This document shows positions 39,201 to 45,957 of a stretch of 64,000 bases of DNA, in pieces. The notes under the pieces are model-generated. The model was not told the origin of the DNA, did no database searches, and saw only the letters and a list, made by a program, of their open reading frames with translations. Made by a program: the position numbers and the translations under genes. The DNA lies in contig CM023450.1 of NCBI GenBank assembly GCA_013339765.2, positions 195,183,589 through 195,247,588 on the forward strand, written 5' to 3'. Source of the stretch: Haemaphysalis longicornis (lineage: Eukaryota > Arthropoda > Arachnida > Ixodida > Ixodidae). Each line of letters opens with the position of its first letter. Position 1 is the first letter of the stretch.

Positions 39201-42200
39201 TTTCTCATATTCTATGAAGGCCATATATAGGGGTTGACTATACTCCGCGCATTTCTATATCGCCTAATTGATCGTGTTAATATGGTTCATTGTTGAATAG
39301 CCCTTACGAAACCCTGCTTCTTCATTCGGTTGACTGAAATCTAAGGTGGCAGAAATTCTGTTACTTTGGTAAGTACCTTGTAGACAACTGACAGTAAGCT
39401 GATCAGCCTGTAATTTTTCAAGTCCTTTATATCACCTTTCTGATGGATTAGGATGATGTCCGCGTTCTTCCAAAATTCTGGTACACTCGCAGTCATTAGG
39501 CACCCTCATAAGGTCTGCTGTTATCTGATCTTCCCCAGGTGCTTAGCGTCCTTGTATTTCTTTCAAAGCCTTTTTCACTTCTTCTGTCGCTGCTGGTGGG
39601 ATGTCTATCTCCTGTAAACTACTGCCTCGTTCGGTATTATCATTGATGTCGCAGCTACTGTACCGATATCTGTCGATATTTCTGCTGAGATTGAGACTGT
39701 AAGATTGTCGCTGTTTATTTGGGTCGTAACTCGCTTCCTCGGTTAGAGCTCGATATGGGTTCTTCAGCGCGAACCTGAATACTTCAACTTGACGTCTTAC
39801 TGCTTAGCTCATTGATCGGCTTCTTCCGTACTAGCTTGTTACGGCCCCTCCTTAAATCTAGCCTAATTCGAGATCTTACCATACGGTGGTCACTGCGCCT
39901 CACCCTTCCGAGCACGTCCACATCCTGCGCGACGCGAGGGTTGTCGCATACCATGAAGTCTTTTTAATGTATATGCTCCCCATTCGGTCTCTTCCATGTC
40001 CACTTCCGGCTCTCCAGTTTGCAGAAGGAGGTATTCACGATGCGTAGATGATTCCGTTCTGCGAACTCGACTAATAAGTCTCATCTGTTAGTTCTACAAC
40101 GCAGACTATAGTTCCCAACTGCCTTTTCTACAGAATGCTTCTTGCCTACTTTAGCGTTGATGTCTCCCGTATAGGGTATACTGTGTTTTTATTTCGGCAA
40201 TTTCCATTTACTTTACCGTTGCTGGGAGCTTCCTTTATTTTCGTAACTCCGAGCGCATGCGCTAGGCGCGCACAAGGCCAGCACACGTGCCGCGGGTGGA
40301 ACGCACAGCAGTGCGAAAGGTCACGGGACGGTATAACGTGACAATCAGCAAGAACACAAGGACCCGCCGCGGTGGCTCCGTGGCTAAGGCGTGGCGCTGC
40401 TGAGCACGAGGTCGCGGGTTCGATTCGCGGCCGCGGCGGCCGCTTTTCTGATGGAGGCGAAAAGCAAAAACGCCCGTGTGCACGAGATTTCGGCGCACGT
40501 AAAGATCCCCAGGTGGTCAAAACTAATCCGGAGCCCTCCACTACGACGCGCCTCATCGCCTGCGCTGCGTCGGCGCGTTAAAACCCTACGATCAAGAACA
40601 CAAGGGTTTACTTCAGATGTGCTTAGTGAGTGACTGCTTGTAATTCCCGTCTACGCTTGGGCTCGTAGCTCAATCGGTAAGGCCACGGGCTCTCACTCCG
40701 TTATTCTATTCGTTCCAGCTTCAATTTCTCGCGGTTGCAGTATCTTCTTTTACTTTTCCAGTGTTTTCTGTTGACACCAATGGTCGCGAAAGAACCCGCG
40801 GCGGGTAGAGGTAAAAAGCTTTACTTTAAAAATGTCTCGGGCTCTTTTAGTGCCGTCCATTGGCGAAATCCTTAAAATTGGTTTTGTCTATTGGTAGCAG
40901 TCACATTTATCAACAGAAACGACTTTGATGTGCCAAGCAGTGAAACATACATTGGGGATCTTTAAAAACAACATATTCGCTCCGACATCCAGACTGGGGC
41001 CGTTAGTGTTGGATAGGGTCGCACTTTTTTTACAGAGTCTTGGCCGGATACCTATATTTGCAGCATGAATTTCGTTATATCAAAGGGTGCGAGAAGTAAT
41101 CGCAGATGAGAGAAAGCACACTTTCTTCTGTTTCCTCTGTTGGGGGCGTAATTTCGATAAATCCCACTTTAGTGATCCCCTACAACATGTGAGAAGTATA
41201 CTCTGGAATCGTCAAGTGTTTAGGCCCAACAGCGTTGGCGGGGCATTGATGAATAAGTAAGTCAGTGTGTAGGGCAATACATTTTATAGGTATAGATGAC
41301 GGTGAATCTTAGGACGGTGATGATGATTTCTTTTCCCAAATGAGGCATTGATGTATCACACCAAAGAATCACCAATAGAAAATGGTGGGATACGACGAAG
41401 AGAGGATCGTCGACGCAAATCAAAGCACTCGCAAGCGCGTAGAAAATAAGAAAGGCAGCGACAAACGTTAAACGCGTCAATCCACTCGAGAAACACGTGA
41501 TCGATCGCACCACTAGTTTTTGAAGTGGACTGTGATGAGTGGGAAGGGTGACACCTAAGAACACGCACGTCGTAGACATCTTTGATGAAGGCCGATAACC
41601 ATCAGTTTACTAGTTTTCTGAAGTCCACATTATAGTCAATGTGCAGTGAATTGGAACAGTGTTGCACTAGACATTATAGCCTCAGGAGAATACTGAACTG
41701 AATCGTACGGCGACCTTGTCTTTTATGTGTTTGCAATGATGCCGGTGCCATGTGAAGGATTACCCAAACTGCAGTACACGTCTCCACCCTTGCCCGACAC
41801 AATCTGCGCCCACCCTATTAGGAAGAACAAGCTCAGCCTCAATTCAGGCTGCCAGCGTCAAGCCGCCCGACTGCGAGAGGCGTGGTAGACTGCTTGAAAG
41901 ACTGTTGCCACGGTGATGAGGGTAGGAACGAGATCGAGGTGCGGGGACGTGATCTCAGCCTTCTCTAACGTAAGATAAAACTCATAAGGAGGTGTACAAT
42001 GACCATGTGATCCGTATTCGTGCGGTAACATTGGGCTTGTAGCCAGGAGTGCATGACTATCACTGGTGATCTATTTGGGCATAATGAATATAATACTTCA
42101 TAACCGCGCTGCTTTATTAAGCGGTCGTGCTCCGAAGCTGGTGAAATAACCTGCGCTTATTCCTCCGTCTTTTCGCACGCAAGCAATTCCATTACGATGA

Positions 42201-45200
42201 ACCTTGCGGATTTTACCTACGGCCTCCTCGGCGTGGTCTTCACGTTCTCGCTCTACGGACACATGGAGCAGTCATCGAAGGCGGAAATCAGAGACCTGGT
42301 ATCAGGGGGTGCGTATGGCACATGCTATTGATATCCACAGTGTATTCCTTACCGCAGCCAAGAAGGTATTTCCCCTTAACGTGGCGCTCGTACCCCTGAC
42401 AATTTCGTTCAAGCAAATTTAGGTTACGTGAATTTCGTTCAAGCTTGCTTAATCCTGGTGGCGTCAAGATTGTTTGTCTTGAGACGCAACCTTAAAAATG
42501 CCGTAGTAAAGCGGAGCAGAAGGGTGCGAAACATACAAAAATAGCGCCCAAAAGCCAGCCCTGAAGGAAGAGGACGCACATGACCAGTGGCAGACGTGCT
42601 CATTCAATGTTTTACGGCTTTCGTAAGCAGCTTGCCGGGGATTGATGTAGTACTTTTGGCCCTCTTCTTCCATTTGCTCTGTCTCAATCCACCTACGCAC
42701 TGTTGTAGTAATTTGTCACAACCTCCGTAACCAGGAATGAAAGGTGTGTGACGCATACTATGTTACTGGCAACAACTGGTTAAGCGGGGAGCTTAGGCTC
42801 CACACAGAACTTTTTTCAGAAAAGAGTAATTGTCCCGAGGGATGTGTCACGATTTTTTTGTTTTCTAGGTTTAAACAGAAGCGGGGCATGACCTTATGCT
42901 CGGTCCCCATTCTTGTAGTTTTACGGGGTCCTTTGTTCATAAGTTGTACATTATTCTATAAACAAGCTATTGTAGTCGTTTTGCTTTGTTTTAACCGGTG
43001 TATATTGGAACTTACATGTGTCGCGCTGTCTGTTACCGTACTGTGCGTTGTGGATTTGTCTTCTTTCGTACAATGCACGGCCATAAACTGTGCAATCGGC
43101 CACGACGTGAAAAGTAGGCGACATGATGTTTTGTTAAGACTACTGCTCTGTAGAAACGAAACGAACCAGGCGAAACATCAAAGCAGTGGGGGAGTTTCTT
43201 GCGAACAGAGCAGATTCGCTTTCACTAATATTGCGTAATATAGAATCTACACCAAATAAATTCCACATGTAATGGGTAACTTGCGCGTAGTTCTCAGGCT
43301 TCGGGTGGTAGAGGCGGCTCTAGCAGAAATGGATATTCCACGGCCGCAGACAGCCCTGAACTTATTTCTTCAGTTTCATTTCTTCTGCCACAGTGCACTC
43401 GTGCTGTGAAAGAAGAAAAATCGGGAAAGATATTTTAGATTCATTCAAAATTCGGAATTTCTTTTGTGTATTCATCATCAGAATCACCAGAGCCTGCCCA
43501 CAACAGGGAAAAGATCTCTCCCGTATATCTCCAATTATCCCGGTCCCTGTGCTAAATTGCGCCCAATTTATCCCCCGCAAACTTGTTGATATCATATGCC
43601 CATCTAACATTCTGCCGCCCCTTGCCACGCTTGCCTTCTCTAGTGATTCACTCTGTTACCCTTAATAACCAACGGTTCTCTTGCCTTCGCATTACATGCC
43701 CTGCCCACACCCAACTCAATTTAGTCAGTATCGCAGGATAATTTCTTGCTGCCTCCTTTCTGCACCACCTTTGTGTTCTTCGCAGGATGCACCCACAGCG
43801 CCTACGTCACCTTCCTAGAGAGCGTCAGGGACTTCCAGTACAGGCGGTTGTGGTGCGCTGCCTTCTATATGATGGTCTTCATACAAAACTACGGATCACA
43901 GGTGCCTCTTCAGTAAACATGACCTATGGAATATAGAATAGTATATTGACACAGTTTCTCTGGCACTCGTATTCGGCCACGTTGCAGTGTTGTATGAGCA
44001 GAAACGCGTTGCAAGAAATTTGGACAAGGGTAACCTTTTGCCACCTAAGATGCATACCTTACTGTGTGCCCTTGACTCTCTTAGAAAACAGCCTAACGTT
44101 TGTCCTACACCTTTGTCTGTGGCACGGTTCGAAGTCTACCATTTCGTAGAGCAGAGTTTCAGCTCGCCCACTACATATTCGCGACACGATTATTGCTTAC
44201 GAGACTCGTGCTATCTAAGCCTTCGACTGGCCGCATAAAACGCTGTCCTCATAAAGAAGCGGAAATTTCTCCCGGCACTAACCACGCTTTGTTGCCCATC
44301 AGGGTTACTGGACGGGCACTTGTGTTTGAAAAACACTTCGCTACCGCCATCGACAAACCACTAATTTTCTCAAGCACTCAGGCATTTAAAGCCTTGCAGT
44401 ACTTCATTCAGGTGTAAGATAGTCGTTCTCATTTAGGGGATGAGCGCTAATAATGACTGAGCAAGTAGCATAGCGTCGCCTCTTATGTGTTGCATATTAA
44501 CGAGACTAAGGCGGCACTGCGCCAAGTGGTTTGATTTCTTCGGCATGAACTGACTCTCTTTTCCTGCATCCCTCCCTTCTGCGCACATTCTTGGTCGCTA
44601 AGATGTGCATGCTGGAGGGCGTCCTCGGCAGCGTGAAGGACATGTACCCGGCCGTCCGCAAGCGAGAGCCACTAGCGGCTGCCATTACCTGCGGAATATG
44701 CTTCCTAATCGGACTCCCGCTGGCCACCCAGGTGGGACAACAAGCAGCGTTTTACGACCGCGCACCGCATGTCAGGAAAGTCTTTGAAAGGTTACAAATA
44801 ATACCTCCGTTAGGATGTTGTGTGTAAAATTTTTCAGCAGCGATTATTCTTTCTCACAGAAACAAAGGATCAGAAATTGAAAAGAGGAAATAAAAGAAAC
44901 GAGCACTTCGTACACGCTACTGAATAACAGATACTGTTTTTCTTAAAATGCGCGTCCCACATAACGCTCAAGTTTACGAATACAGCAAAATGCGCTTCGG
45001 TTAGTCTTGTATGAGTTGGCCTTGCGTGACTTTTATGTTCACTAAGCAGAAAATGCACATCTGCATTATAAGGATGACGTTGATTCTAGCTTTGGCTACT
45101 ATATTCACCCACTCTGTGAGTGATCATTCGAGTTAACCTTCTGAACATATGAACCAATCTTGAAATCGTTTGTTGGTGTGAGTGAGATTAAACGAGAATT

Positions 45201-45957
45201 GGTAACAAGGATGGCGGAATGTCAACACGCCATATTCAAGTATTCTAATTAGGCACCTAAGAAACATTGCTAGAGGATTTTTTGTTAGCGCAAACCTTTT
45301 GGTAATGATACCTGCCACCCCCGTGGAAGGATTTCCATATCATTTCGTGGACAAGACAAACGTTAGCCATCTTGACAAACATACCCGTAGTGAGCGGGAA
45401 TATCGCAAAACCCATATGTGATACCGTCAGCTCCAGGCTGTGAAGCAAGAATCAAATTTTTGAAAGACAGCCCAGCCTATGCGTAGTTTTCCTTGGGGCT
45501 GGTAAACCACCAATTCCTGCAGTACAGATGTGTACCTTAGTTAATATAGTGTCCAAGTGAAGGTTTTCATGGGTGTCAATCAGTTGCCCGCAAGTAGCCG
45601 CAGAAAGGCCACAGCTAAACTTTTTTGGCAGTGGGATCGTTACATGTATATGACCACCGAGTAGTTAGTTTGAAAAGTTCCTACACAATTACACACACAT
45701 TTCAGTAGTTATAACTAGTGTTTCTTTTATTTTAGAGGCGCGTCACATGCCTGCTGGTAAAATCAGTCGGCAACAGTGTATGGATGTTGATCGTTTTGAA
45801 TTCGCTTACCCTAATCCAAAGATACAACATGGCGTGTGATCTGCTCTTTGCGTGCAGGGTGGCTACTACGTGGTCGAGCTGATAGACAACATGGTGTACA
45901 GCGACCTCATTCTCTGGATCGGACTCGCTCAGCTCATGGCTATAGTTCACGCTTACG
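6516..45957 (+). CDS. SLC6-family (neurotransmitter:sodium symporter fold) transporter, nine internal exons, partial gene
   Basis: Plasma-membrane solute carrier of the SLC6 family, which normally couples amino acid or amine uptake to Na+ and Cl-. I join 6516-6730, 19379-19566, 20876-21008, 25297-25431, 28563-28666, 42184-42308, 43786-43901, 44603-44731 and 45858-45957. The 1,245 bases stay open and all junctions are GT/AG with matching phase. The product runs from TM3 through a long glycosylated extracellular loop 2 (EL2) to TM10. Landmarks are LPWASC after TM3, SYNDF in TM6, LEGV at the end of TM8 and GGYYV before TM10. TM1-2 and TM11-12 are not seen; SLC6 proteins are usually 600-700 residues. 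Ion-site residues diverge: compared with human SERT, Gln332, Asn368, Ser372, Leu434 and Asp437 become His, Asp, Gly, Gln and Gly. The substrate cannot be told without TM1. An intact frame over nine exons argues against a pseudogene. Confidence 0.9.
6731..8008. other. Intronic sequence, no gene seen
   Basis: AT-rich intron with a TTATTTATTTATT run near 7678-7720. No domain recognised. Confidence 0.5.
8425..9166 (-). mobile_element. RTE-type LINE, segment 1 (3' part: RT end and tail)
   Basis: The minus strand starts inside the RT (FRKLDWEN, then CLKHLRFADDVV with Phe-Ala-Asp-Asp) and ends with the RTE 3' signature near 8425-8500: the complement of CCACTGCAGGCCGAAGGC and a short GAT-type tail. 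Frames are heavily broken. It continues across insertions at 11575-12085 and 14670-15060. Confidence 0.75.
9169..11574. mobile_element. DNA transposon, pogo/Tigger-like ends, non-autonomous
   Basis: It starts CAGTGGAACCCCGTG next to TA at 9167-9168 and ends ACTG at 11571-11574. Both ends carry an ACGTAACAGCC(G/A)GGAAAACG stretch, in direct orientation. It splits the reverse-transcriptase frame of the surrounding LINE between ACLKG and FRKLDWEN. No transposase frame is visible; the middle is occupied by the Harbinger-like insertion. The right boundary could shift by about 15 bases. Confidence 0.5.
9758..11178. mobile_element. PIF/Harbinger-like non-autonomous DNA element with CTA target duplication
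   Basis: Terminal inverted repeats begin GGGCCCTATTCTCGAC at 9758 and, on the minus strand, at 11178. The first 26 bases are identical and similarity continues weakly beyond. CTA flanks both sides (9755-9757 and 11179-11181), matching the 3-base duplications of the PIF/Harbinger superfamily. The interior (1.4 kb) has only short frames and no DDE transposase, so it would depend on a transposase made elsewhere. Confidence 0.75.
11575..12085 (-). mobile_element. RTE-type LINE, segment 2 (RT middle)
   Basis: The minus strand gives MAFRNYEIAFHSVHTEAVVE, matching the Tyr-x-x-Ala-Phe-Asp/His-Ser region of RTE reverse transcriptases, and then RDTISPSLFPACLKG, the Gly-Asp-Thr-Ile-Ser-Pro motif. It joins segment 1 on one side and segment 3 on the other. 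Confidence 0.7.
12392..12886 (+). pseudogene. Gag-like frame of the short LTR element
   Basis: An open frame after the left LTR. HSILWETLPLKLRCVL followed by PPSETPYDDLRAAVLAEYG resembles the C-terminal part of Ty3-type gag capsid domains of arthropods, where a Pro-x-x-x-Pro-Tyr-x-x-Leu-Lys segment is common. No zinc knuckle is seen. Downstream frames up to 14390 are open but give no domain. A 106-base hairpin lies shortly after it. Confidence 0.5.
12973..13078. repeat. Hairpin (foldback) element, 53-base arms
   Basis: A near-perfect palindrome without spacer, centred between 13025 and 13026 on ACAGCGCTGT. The arms carry CATAGTAACAGCGCT and an A-rich AACACGAAACAAAGAGAAG core. It lies inside the gag-only LTR element. 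The arm composition and order match the looser hairpin at 20522-20692. Confidence 0.85.
14670..15060 (-). mobile_element. RTE-type LINE, segment 3 (RT N-terminal part)
   Basis: The minus strand reads ALKDMKIGNAAGYDSITVNLL, the RTE motif Ala-Leu-Lys-x-Met-Lys-x-Gly-Lys-Ala-Pro-Gly-x-Asp, and upstream broken frames with VRTQRRAG. The 5' limit is uncertain. Confidence 0.7.
16112..17640. other. Intronic sequence, no gene seen
   Basis: No frame with a domain and no clear repeat family recognised. Confidence 0.5.
17640..18235 (+). mobile_element. CR1/L2-like LINE 3' end with (AAAT)n tail
   Basis: The + strand reads LRCPQERLSLFVFFSDALENWN and, continuing, SLPAQIAASSNVKAFETFL then stop: the Trp-Asn-x-Leu-Pro C-terminus typical of CR1/L2/Jockey-type ORF2. 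About 200 bases of 3' sequence lead into a long AAAT tail (18115-18230), which acts as a microsatellite. Confidence 0.75.
18290..18665 (-). mobile_element. CR1/L2-like LINE fragment
   Basis: The minus strand gives GLGVVFTSDLTWNPQVDHVN and then ALGFLQRNAKSF, the post-catalytic region (Leu-Gly-Val-x-x-Thr-Ser-Asp-Leu-x-Trp) of this LINE group. It has one stop and several shifts. It faces the LINE at 17640-18235, with the AAAT tract between them. Confidence 0.65.
18666..19378. other. Intronic sequence, no gene seen
   Basis: No domain recognised. The last 20 bases form the splice acceptor tract of exon b. Confidence 0.5.
19379..19566 (+). CDS. SLC6 transporter exon b: extracellular loop 2
   Basis: The acceptor is TCTCCGCAG and the donor GTACGT, entering in phase 0 and leaving in phase 2. 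It encodes 62 residues of hydrophilic loop from YPCARVNST to EEYHF. Three sequons (NST, NYS, NLS) mark it as extracellular and probably glycosylated. The loop is long for the family, where EL2 is the largest and most variable loop. The last two bases plus the first base of the next exon make Gln, giving EEYHFQRDVL. This resembles the usual stretch just before TM4. No family motif lies inside the loop itself, so the call rests on frame, splice sites and context. Confidence 0.82.
20522..20692. repeat. Hairpin (foldback) element, about 50-base arms
   Basis: ATCGTACTAGCGAACATTA at 20522 recurs as its reverse complement ending at 20692. The arms diverge toward the centre, which holds CGTGTAGTAGTGTACTAC. 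The arm core (ACACGAGGACAAAGC, GAGGAGACGAAACACACGCT) resembles the hairpin at 12973-13078. It lies in the short intron before exon c. Confidence 0.75.
20876..21008 (+). CDS. SLC6 transporter exon c: end of EL2 and TM4
   Basis: The acceptor is TTTCTACAG and the donor is the consensus GTAAGT. RDVLNLSSSIAELGSIQ matches the family pattern ahead of TM4 (hydrophobic-x-Ser-x-x-Ile-x-x-Leu-Gly). TM4 follows as a hydrophobic helix ending in YWLMAYFSIFNG, then the short cytoplasmic loop GARSLGR, which matches the family's Gly-x-x-Ser-x-Gly-Lys/Arg. The exon enters in phase 2 and leaves in phase 0. A hairpin element ends fewer than 200 bases before the acceptor. Confidence 0.9.
21009..25296. other. Intron between exons c and d, no gene seen
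   Basis: AT-rich. Frames up to 149 codons occur but show no domain, biased composition or splice context. Confidence 0.5.
25297..25431 (+). CDS. SLC6 transporter exon d: TM5 and EL3
   Basis: The acceptor is TTTCGGCAG and the donor GTAAGC; it enters and leaves in phase 0 (45 codons). VSTANVQVMVALLVLLCAAS is followed by LTLSGAFNGI, the position of the family motif Val-Thr-Leu-Pro-Gly-Ala, here with Ser for Pro. GLQPDLHKLLELK matches the conserved Lys/Gln-Pro-Asp segment of extracellular loop 3. The family normally has Phe-Pro-Tyr early in TM5; that motif is absent. Confidence 0.92.
25842..28270 (-). mobile_element. CR1/L2-like LINE, 5'-truncated
   Basis: Minus strand, high to low coordinates: DGREVTDSTRIATAFNDFFSS (about 27910-28000), then CSKVLEHVIFSHVSSFLE, STTTELVHIINEIFTSL and VIVLDFHKAFDQV (27380-27650). 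RT motif A is thus Leu-Asp-Phe-x-Lys-Ala-Phe-Asp. It then reads WEMTLNSSKCILL (27000s) and GTPIIEYTDTIWEPHT with QNKALRYIYHAYRR (26600-26840). The 3' end near 25842 carries the complement of an AT-rich ATAAATAAA tail. Frames are broken in several places. Confidence 0.8.
28563..28666 (+). CDS. SLC6 transporter exon e: TM6
   Basis: The acceptor is CTACCTGCAG and the donor GTAAGG; it enters in phase 0 and leaves in phase 2. It starts TWYLATRHLFYSINLALG and ends SYNDFQTDIF. The Ser-Tyr-Asn motif after TM6 is a family hallmark. The unwound Gly-x-Gly-x-Gly segment of classical members (SERT residues 338-342) reads Asn-Leu-Ala-Leu-Gly here, so most glycines are lost. The residue aligned with the Cl- ligand Gln332 is His; Ser336 is kept. 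The substrate pocket and chloride site are therefore likely altered (inference). Confidence 0.92.
28667..29480. other. Intronic sequence, no gene seen
   Basis: Nothing recognised apart from A-runs near 29000. Confidence 0.5.
29500..29745. repeat. GT/GC-rich low-complexity tract with (TG)n core
   Basis: Alternating TGTG/TGCG sequence with a pure (TG) run near 29701-29720. The open frames across it, rich in Cys/Val or His/Thr, are artefacts of composition. Confidence 0.85.
29850..34402 (-). mobile_element. Decayed Ty3-type LTR retrotransposon, gag-pol order intact
   Basis: Minus strand, from high to low: gag (REPRLFAGRADEDIDDWLKH, 34150-34210); protease (about 32950-33010); RT with FGLCNAPATFERF and GYLDDAGIF (Leu-Asp-Asp at 31711-31722); RNase H with TELPTDANGVDIGAVL (about 31210-31300); integrase zinc region (CLSSCFICQHNK, 30530-30570); integrase core (VVIDLL, IISDGGCQFTA, near 30290-30450); and a C-terminal tail to about 29850. 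The gag-PR-RT-RNaseH-IN order is that of Ty3-type elements. Frames are interrupted many times and the protease Asp-Thr-Gly reads Asp-Thr-Phe. I could not find a matching LTR pair. Confidence 0.85.
34403..35937. other. No gene seen
   Basis: May include the 5' LTR and leader of the Ty3-type element, but no direct repeat of it was found near 29500-29850. No host domain. Confidence 0.4.
35938..36190 (-). mobile_element. Ruka-type tRNA-derived SINE, minus strand, with (CAAT)n-type tail
   Basis: The reverse complement reads GCGGGTTTGATTCCCGACCA (B-box), GGCCGATTTTCTAATGGAGG, AGCGAAAACGC, CGCACGTTAAAGATCTCCAG and GTGGTCAAAATTAATCCG. This is the body shared with the SINE at 40362-40592. The 3' end is a GATT/CAAT-rich tail at 35938-35990. 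The 5' head is degraded. Confidence 0.8.
36191..37037. other. No gene seen
   Basis: AT-rich intronic sequence without recognised repeats or domains. Confidence 0.5.
37038..40190 (-). mobile_element. RTE-type LINE, endonuclease to 3' end, interrupted at 37245-38344
   Basis: Minus strand from 40190: GDINAKVGKKHSVEKAVGNY, LVEFAERNHLRIVNTSF, RKWTWKRPNGE and SDHRMVRSRIRLDLRRGRNK give the APE-type endonuclease. The RT follows, with YLSNHTFSDDVALLS (Phe-Ser-Asp-Asp in place of Phe-Ala-Asp-Asp, 38900-38925) and VLSEYIYLGKVVIPDPNHEAE. The 3' tail at 37038-37241 matches the tail of the + copy at 54700-54893. It is frame-broken and has a DNA element inserted in the 3' region. Confidence 0.85.
37245..38344. 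mobile_element. DNA element with AAGGGGC termini inserted in the RTE LINE
   Basis: The left end AAGGGGCACTGACACAAAAT and the reverse complement of the right end, AAGGGGCATGACACAAAAAC, stay alignable for about 34 bases (both then read GCGATAA). Left flank TA; right flank AG, so a TA duplication is not confirmed. Aligning the LINE parts to the + copy near 54690 places the insertion at TTAAGGGTAAC. The GC-rich interior (37440-38230) has no transposase. Confidence 0.7.
40362..40592 (+). mobile_element. Ruka-type tRNA-derived SINE with 13-base target duplication
   Basis: It begins ACCCGCCGCGGTGGCTCCGT (A-box GTGGCTCCGTGG-like), with the B-box GGTTCGATTCGCGG. The tick SINE body follows (GGCGAAAAGCAAAAACGCCC, GTAAAGATCCCCAGGTGGTC). 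CAAGAACACAAGG occurs exactly on both sides (40349-40361 and 40593-40605), as expected for LINE-mediated insertion. The Ruka family is described from ixodid ticks; the match here is by remembered pattern. Confidence 0.88.
40658..40855 (+). mobile_element. tRNA-derived SINE, copy 2
   Basis: The head GGGCTCGTAGCTCAATCGG is a good A-box. The B-box region is damaged (GTTCCAGCTTCAATTTC), as is the body. The tail runs through TTTTCTGTTGACACCAA and AAAGCTTTACTTTAAAAA. It corresponds base for base in layout to 3105-3298 on the other strand. Confidence 0.7.
40856..42183. other. Intronic sequence, no gene seen
   Basis: No domain or repeat family recognised before the acceptor of exon f. Confidence 0.5.
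42184..42308 (+). CDS. SLC6 transporter exon f: TM7 and start of EL4
   Basis: The acceptor is CGCACGCAAG and the donor GTGCGT; it enters in phase 2 (the first C completes Ser) and leaves in phase 1. It encodes NSITMNLADFTYGLLGVV, then FTFSLYGHMEQSSK, matching TM7 and its Gly-x-Met end. The Asn that binds both Na+ and Cl- in SERT (Asn368) is Asp, and Ser372 is Gly. An alternative donor ten bases earlier (GTATCA) would break the phase with the next exon; the chosen one restores the family Ser-Gly-x-x segment. Confidence 0.9.
42309..43470. other. Intronic sequence, no gene seen
   Basis: A 164-codon + frame (42744-43238) is rich in hydrophobic residues but shows no recognisable family or splice structure; I treat it as chance. 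Confidence 0.45.
43471..43735 (-). mobile_element. RTE-type LINE 3' fragment next to exon g
   Basis: TCATCATCAGAATCACCAG and GCCCACAACAGGGAAAAGA match, on the minus strand, the terminal 200 bases of the RTE copies at 37038 and 54893. Non-coding remnant. It ends about 50 bases before the exon g acceptor. Confidence 0.8.
43786..43901 (+). CDS. SLC6 transporter exon g: EL4 and TM8
   Basis: The acceptor is TTCTTCGCAG and the donor GTGCCT; it enters in phase 1 and leaves in phase 0. With exon f it gives SGGCTHSAYVTFLESV, the counterpart of the family Ser-Gly-Pro-Gly-Leu-Ala-Phe segment in loop 4. LWCAAFYMMVFIQNYGSQ is TM8. Aligning on the downstream Leu-Glu-Gly, the Na2-site Asp (SERT 437) is Gly, Leu434 is Gln, and Ser438 is kept. 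An RTE LINE fragment ends about 50 bases upstream of the acceptor. Confidence 0.9.
43902..44602. other. Short intron between exons g and h, no gene seen
   Basis: Nothing recognised. The next intron (44732-45857) is likewise empty of recognisable features. Confidence 0.5.
44603..44731 (+). CDS. SLC6 transporter exon h: end of TM8, intracellular loop 4, TM9
   Basis: The acceptor is TCGCTAAG and the donor GTGGGA; 43 codons, phase 0 on both sides. MCMLEGVLGSVKDMYPAVRK carries the strongly conserved Leu/Val-Glu-Gly of TM8 and the acidic-aromatic-Pro cytoplasmic loop. AAAITCGICFLIGLPLATQ is TM9. It begins with ATG, but this is a coincidence of the splice, not a start codon. Confidence 0.92.
45858..45957 (+). 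CDS. SLC6 transporter exon i: EL5 and TM10
   Basis: The acceptor is TTTGCGTGCAG and the donor GTATGC; it enters in phase 0 and leaves in phase 1. GGYYVVELIDNMV matches the invariant Gly-Gly-x-Tyr-Val-x-x-Leu-x-Asp of the family, and DLILWIGLAQLMAIVHAYG is TM10 with its terminal Tyr-Gly. The next exon should begin with two bases finishing Gly and encode the TM10-TM11 loop. I found no candidate up to 64000, so the gene probably runs past the window through an intron of more than 18 kb. Confidence 0.92.

Noticed and set aside
42744..43238. 164-codon hydrophobic frame as an SLC6 exon
   Set aside because: No family motif, wrong order relative to TM7 and TM8, and exons f and g already join in phase.
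44603..44608. ATG as the start of a separate small gene
   Set aside because: The ATG follows a splice acceptor and the frame continues TM8 of the SLC6 protein from exon g.
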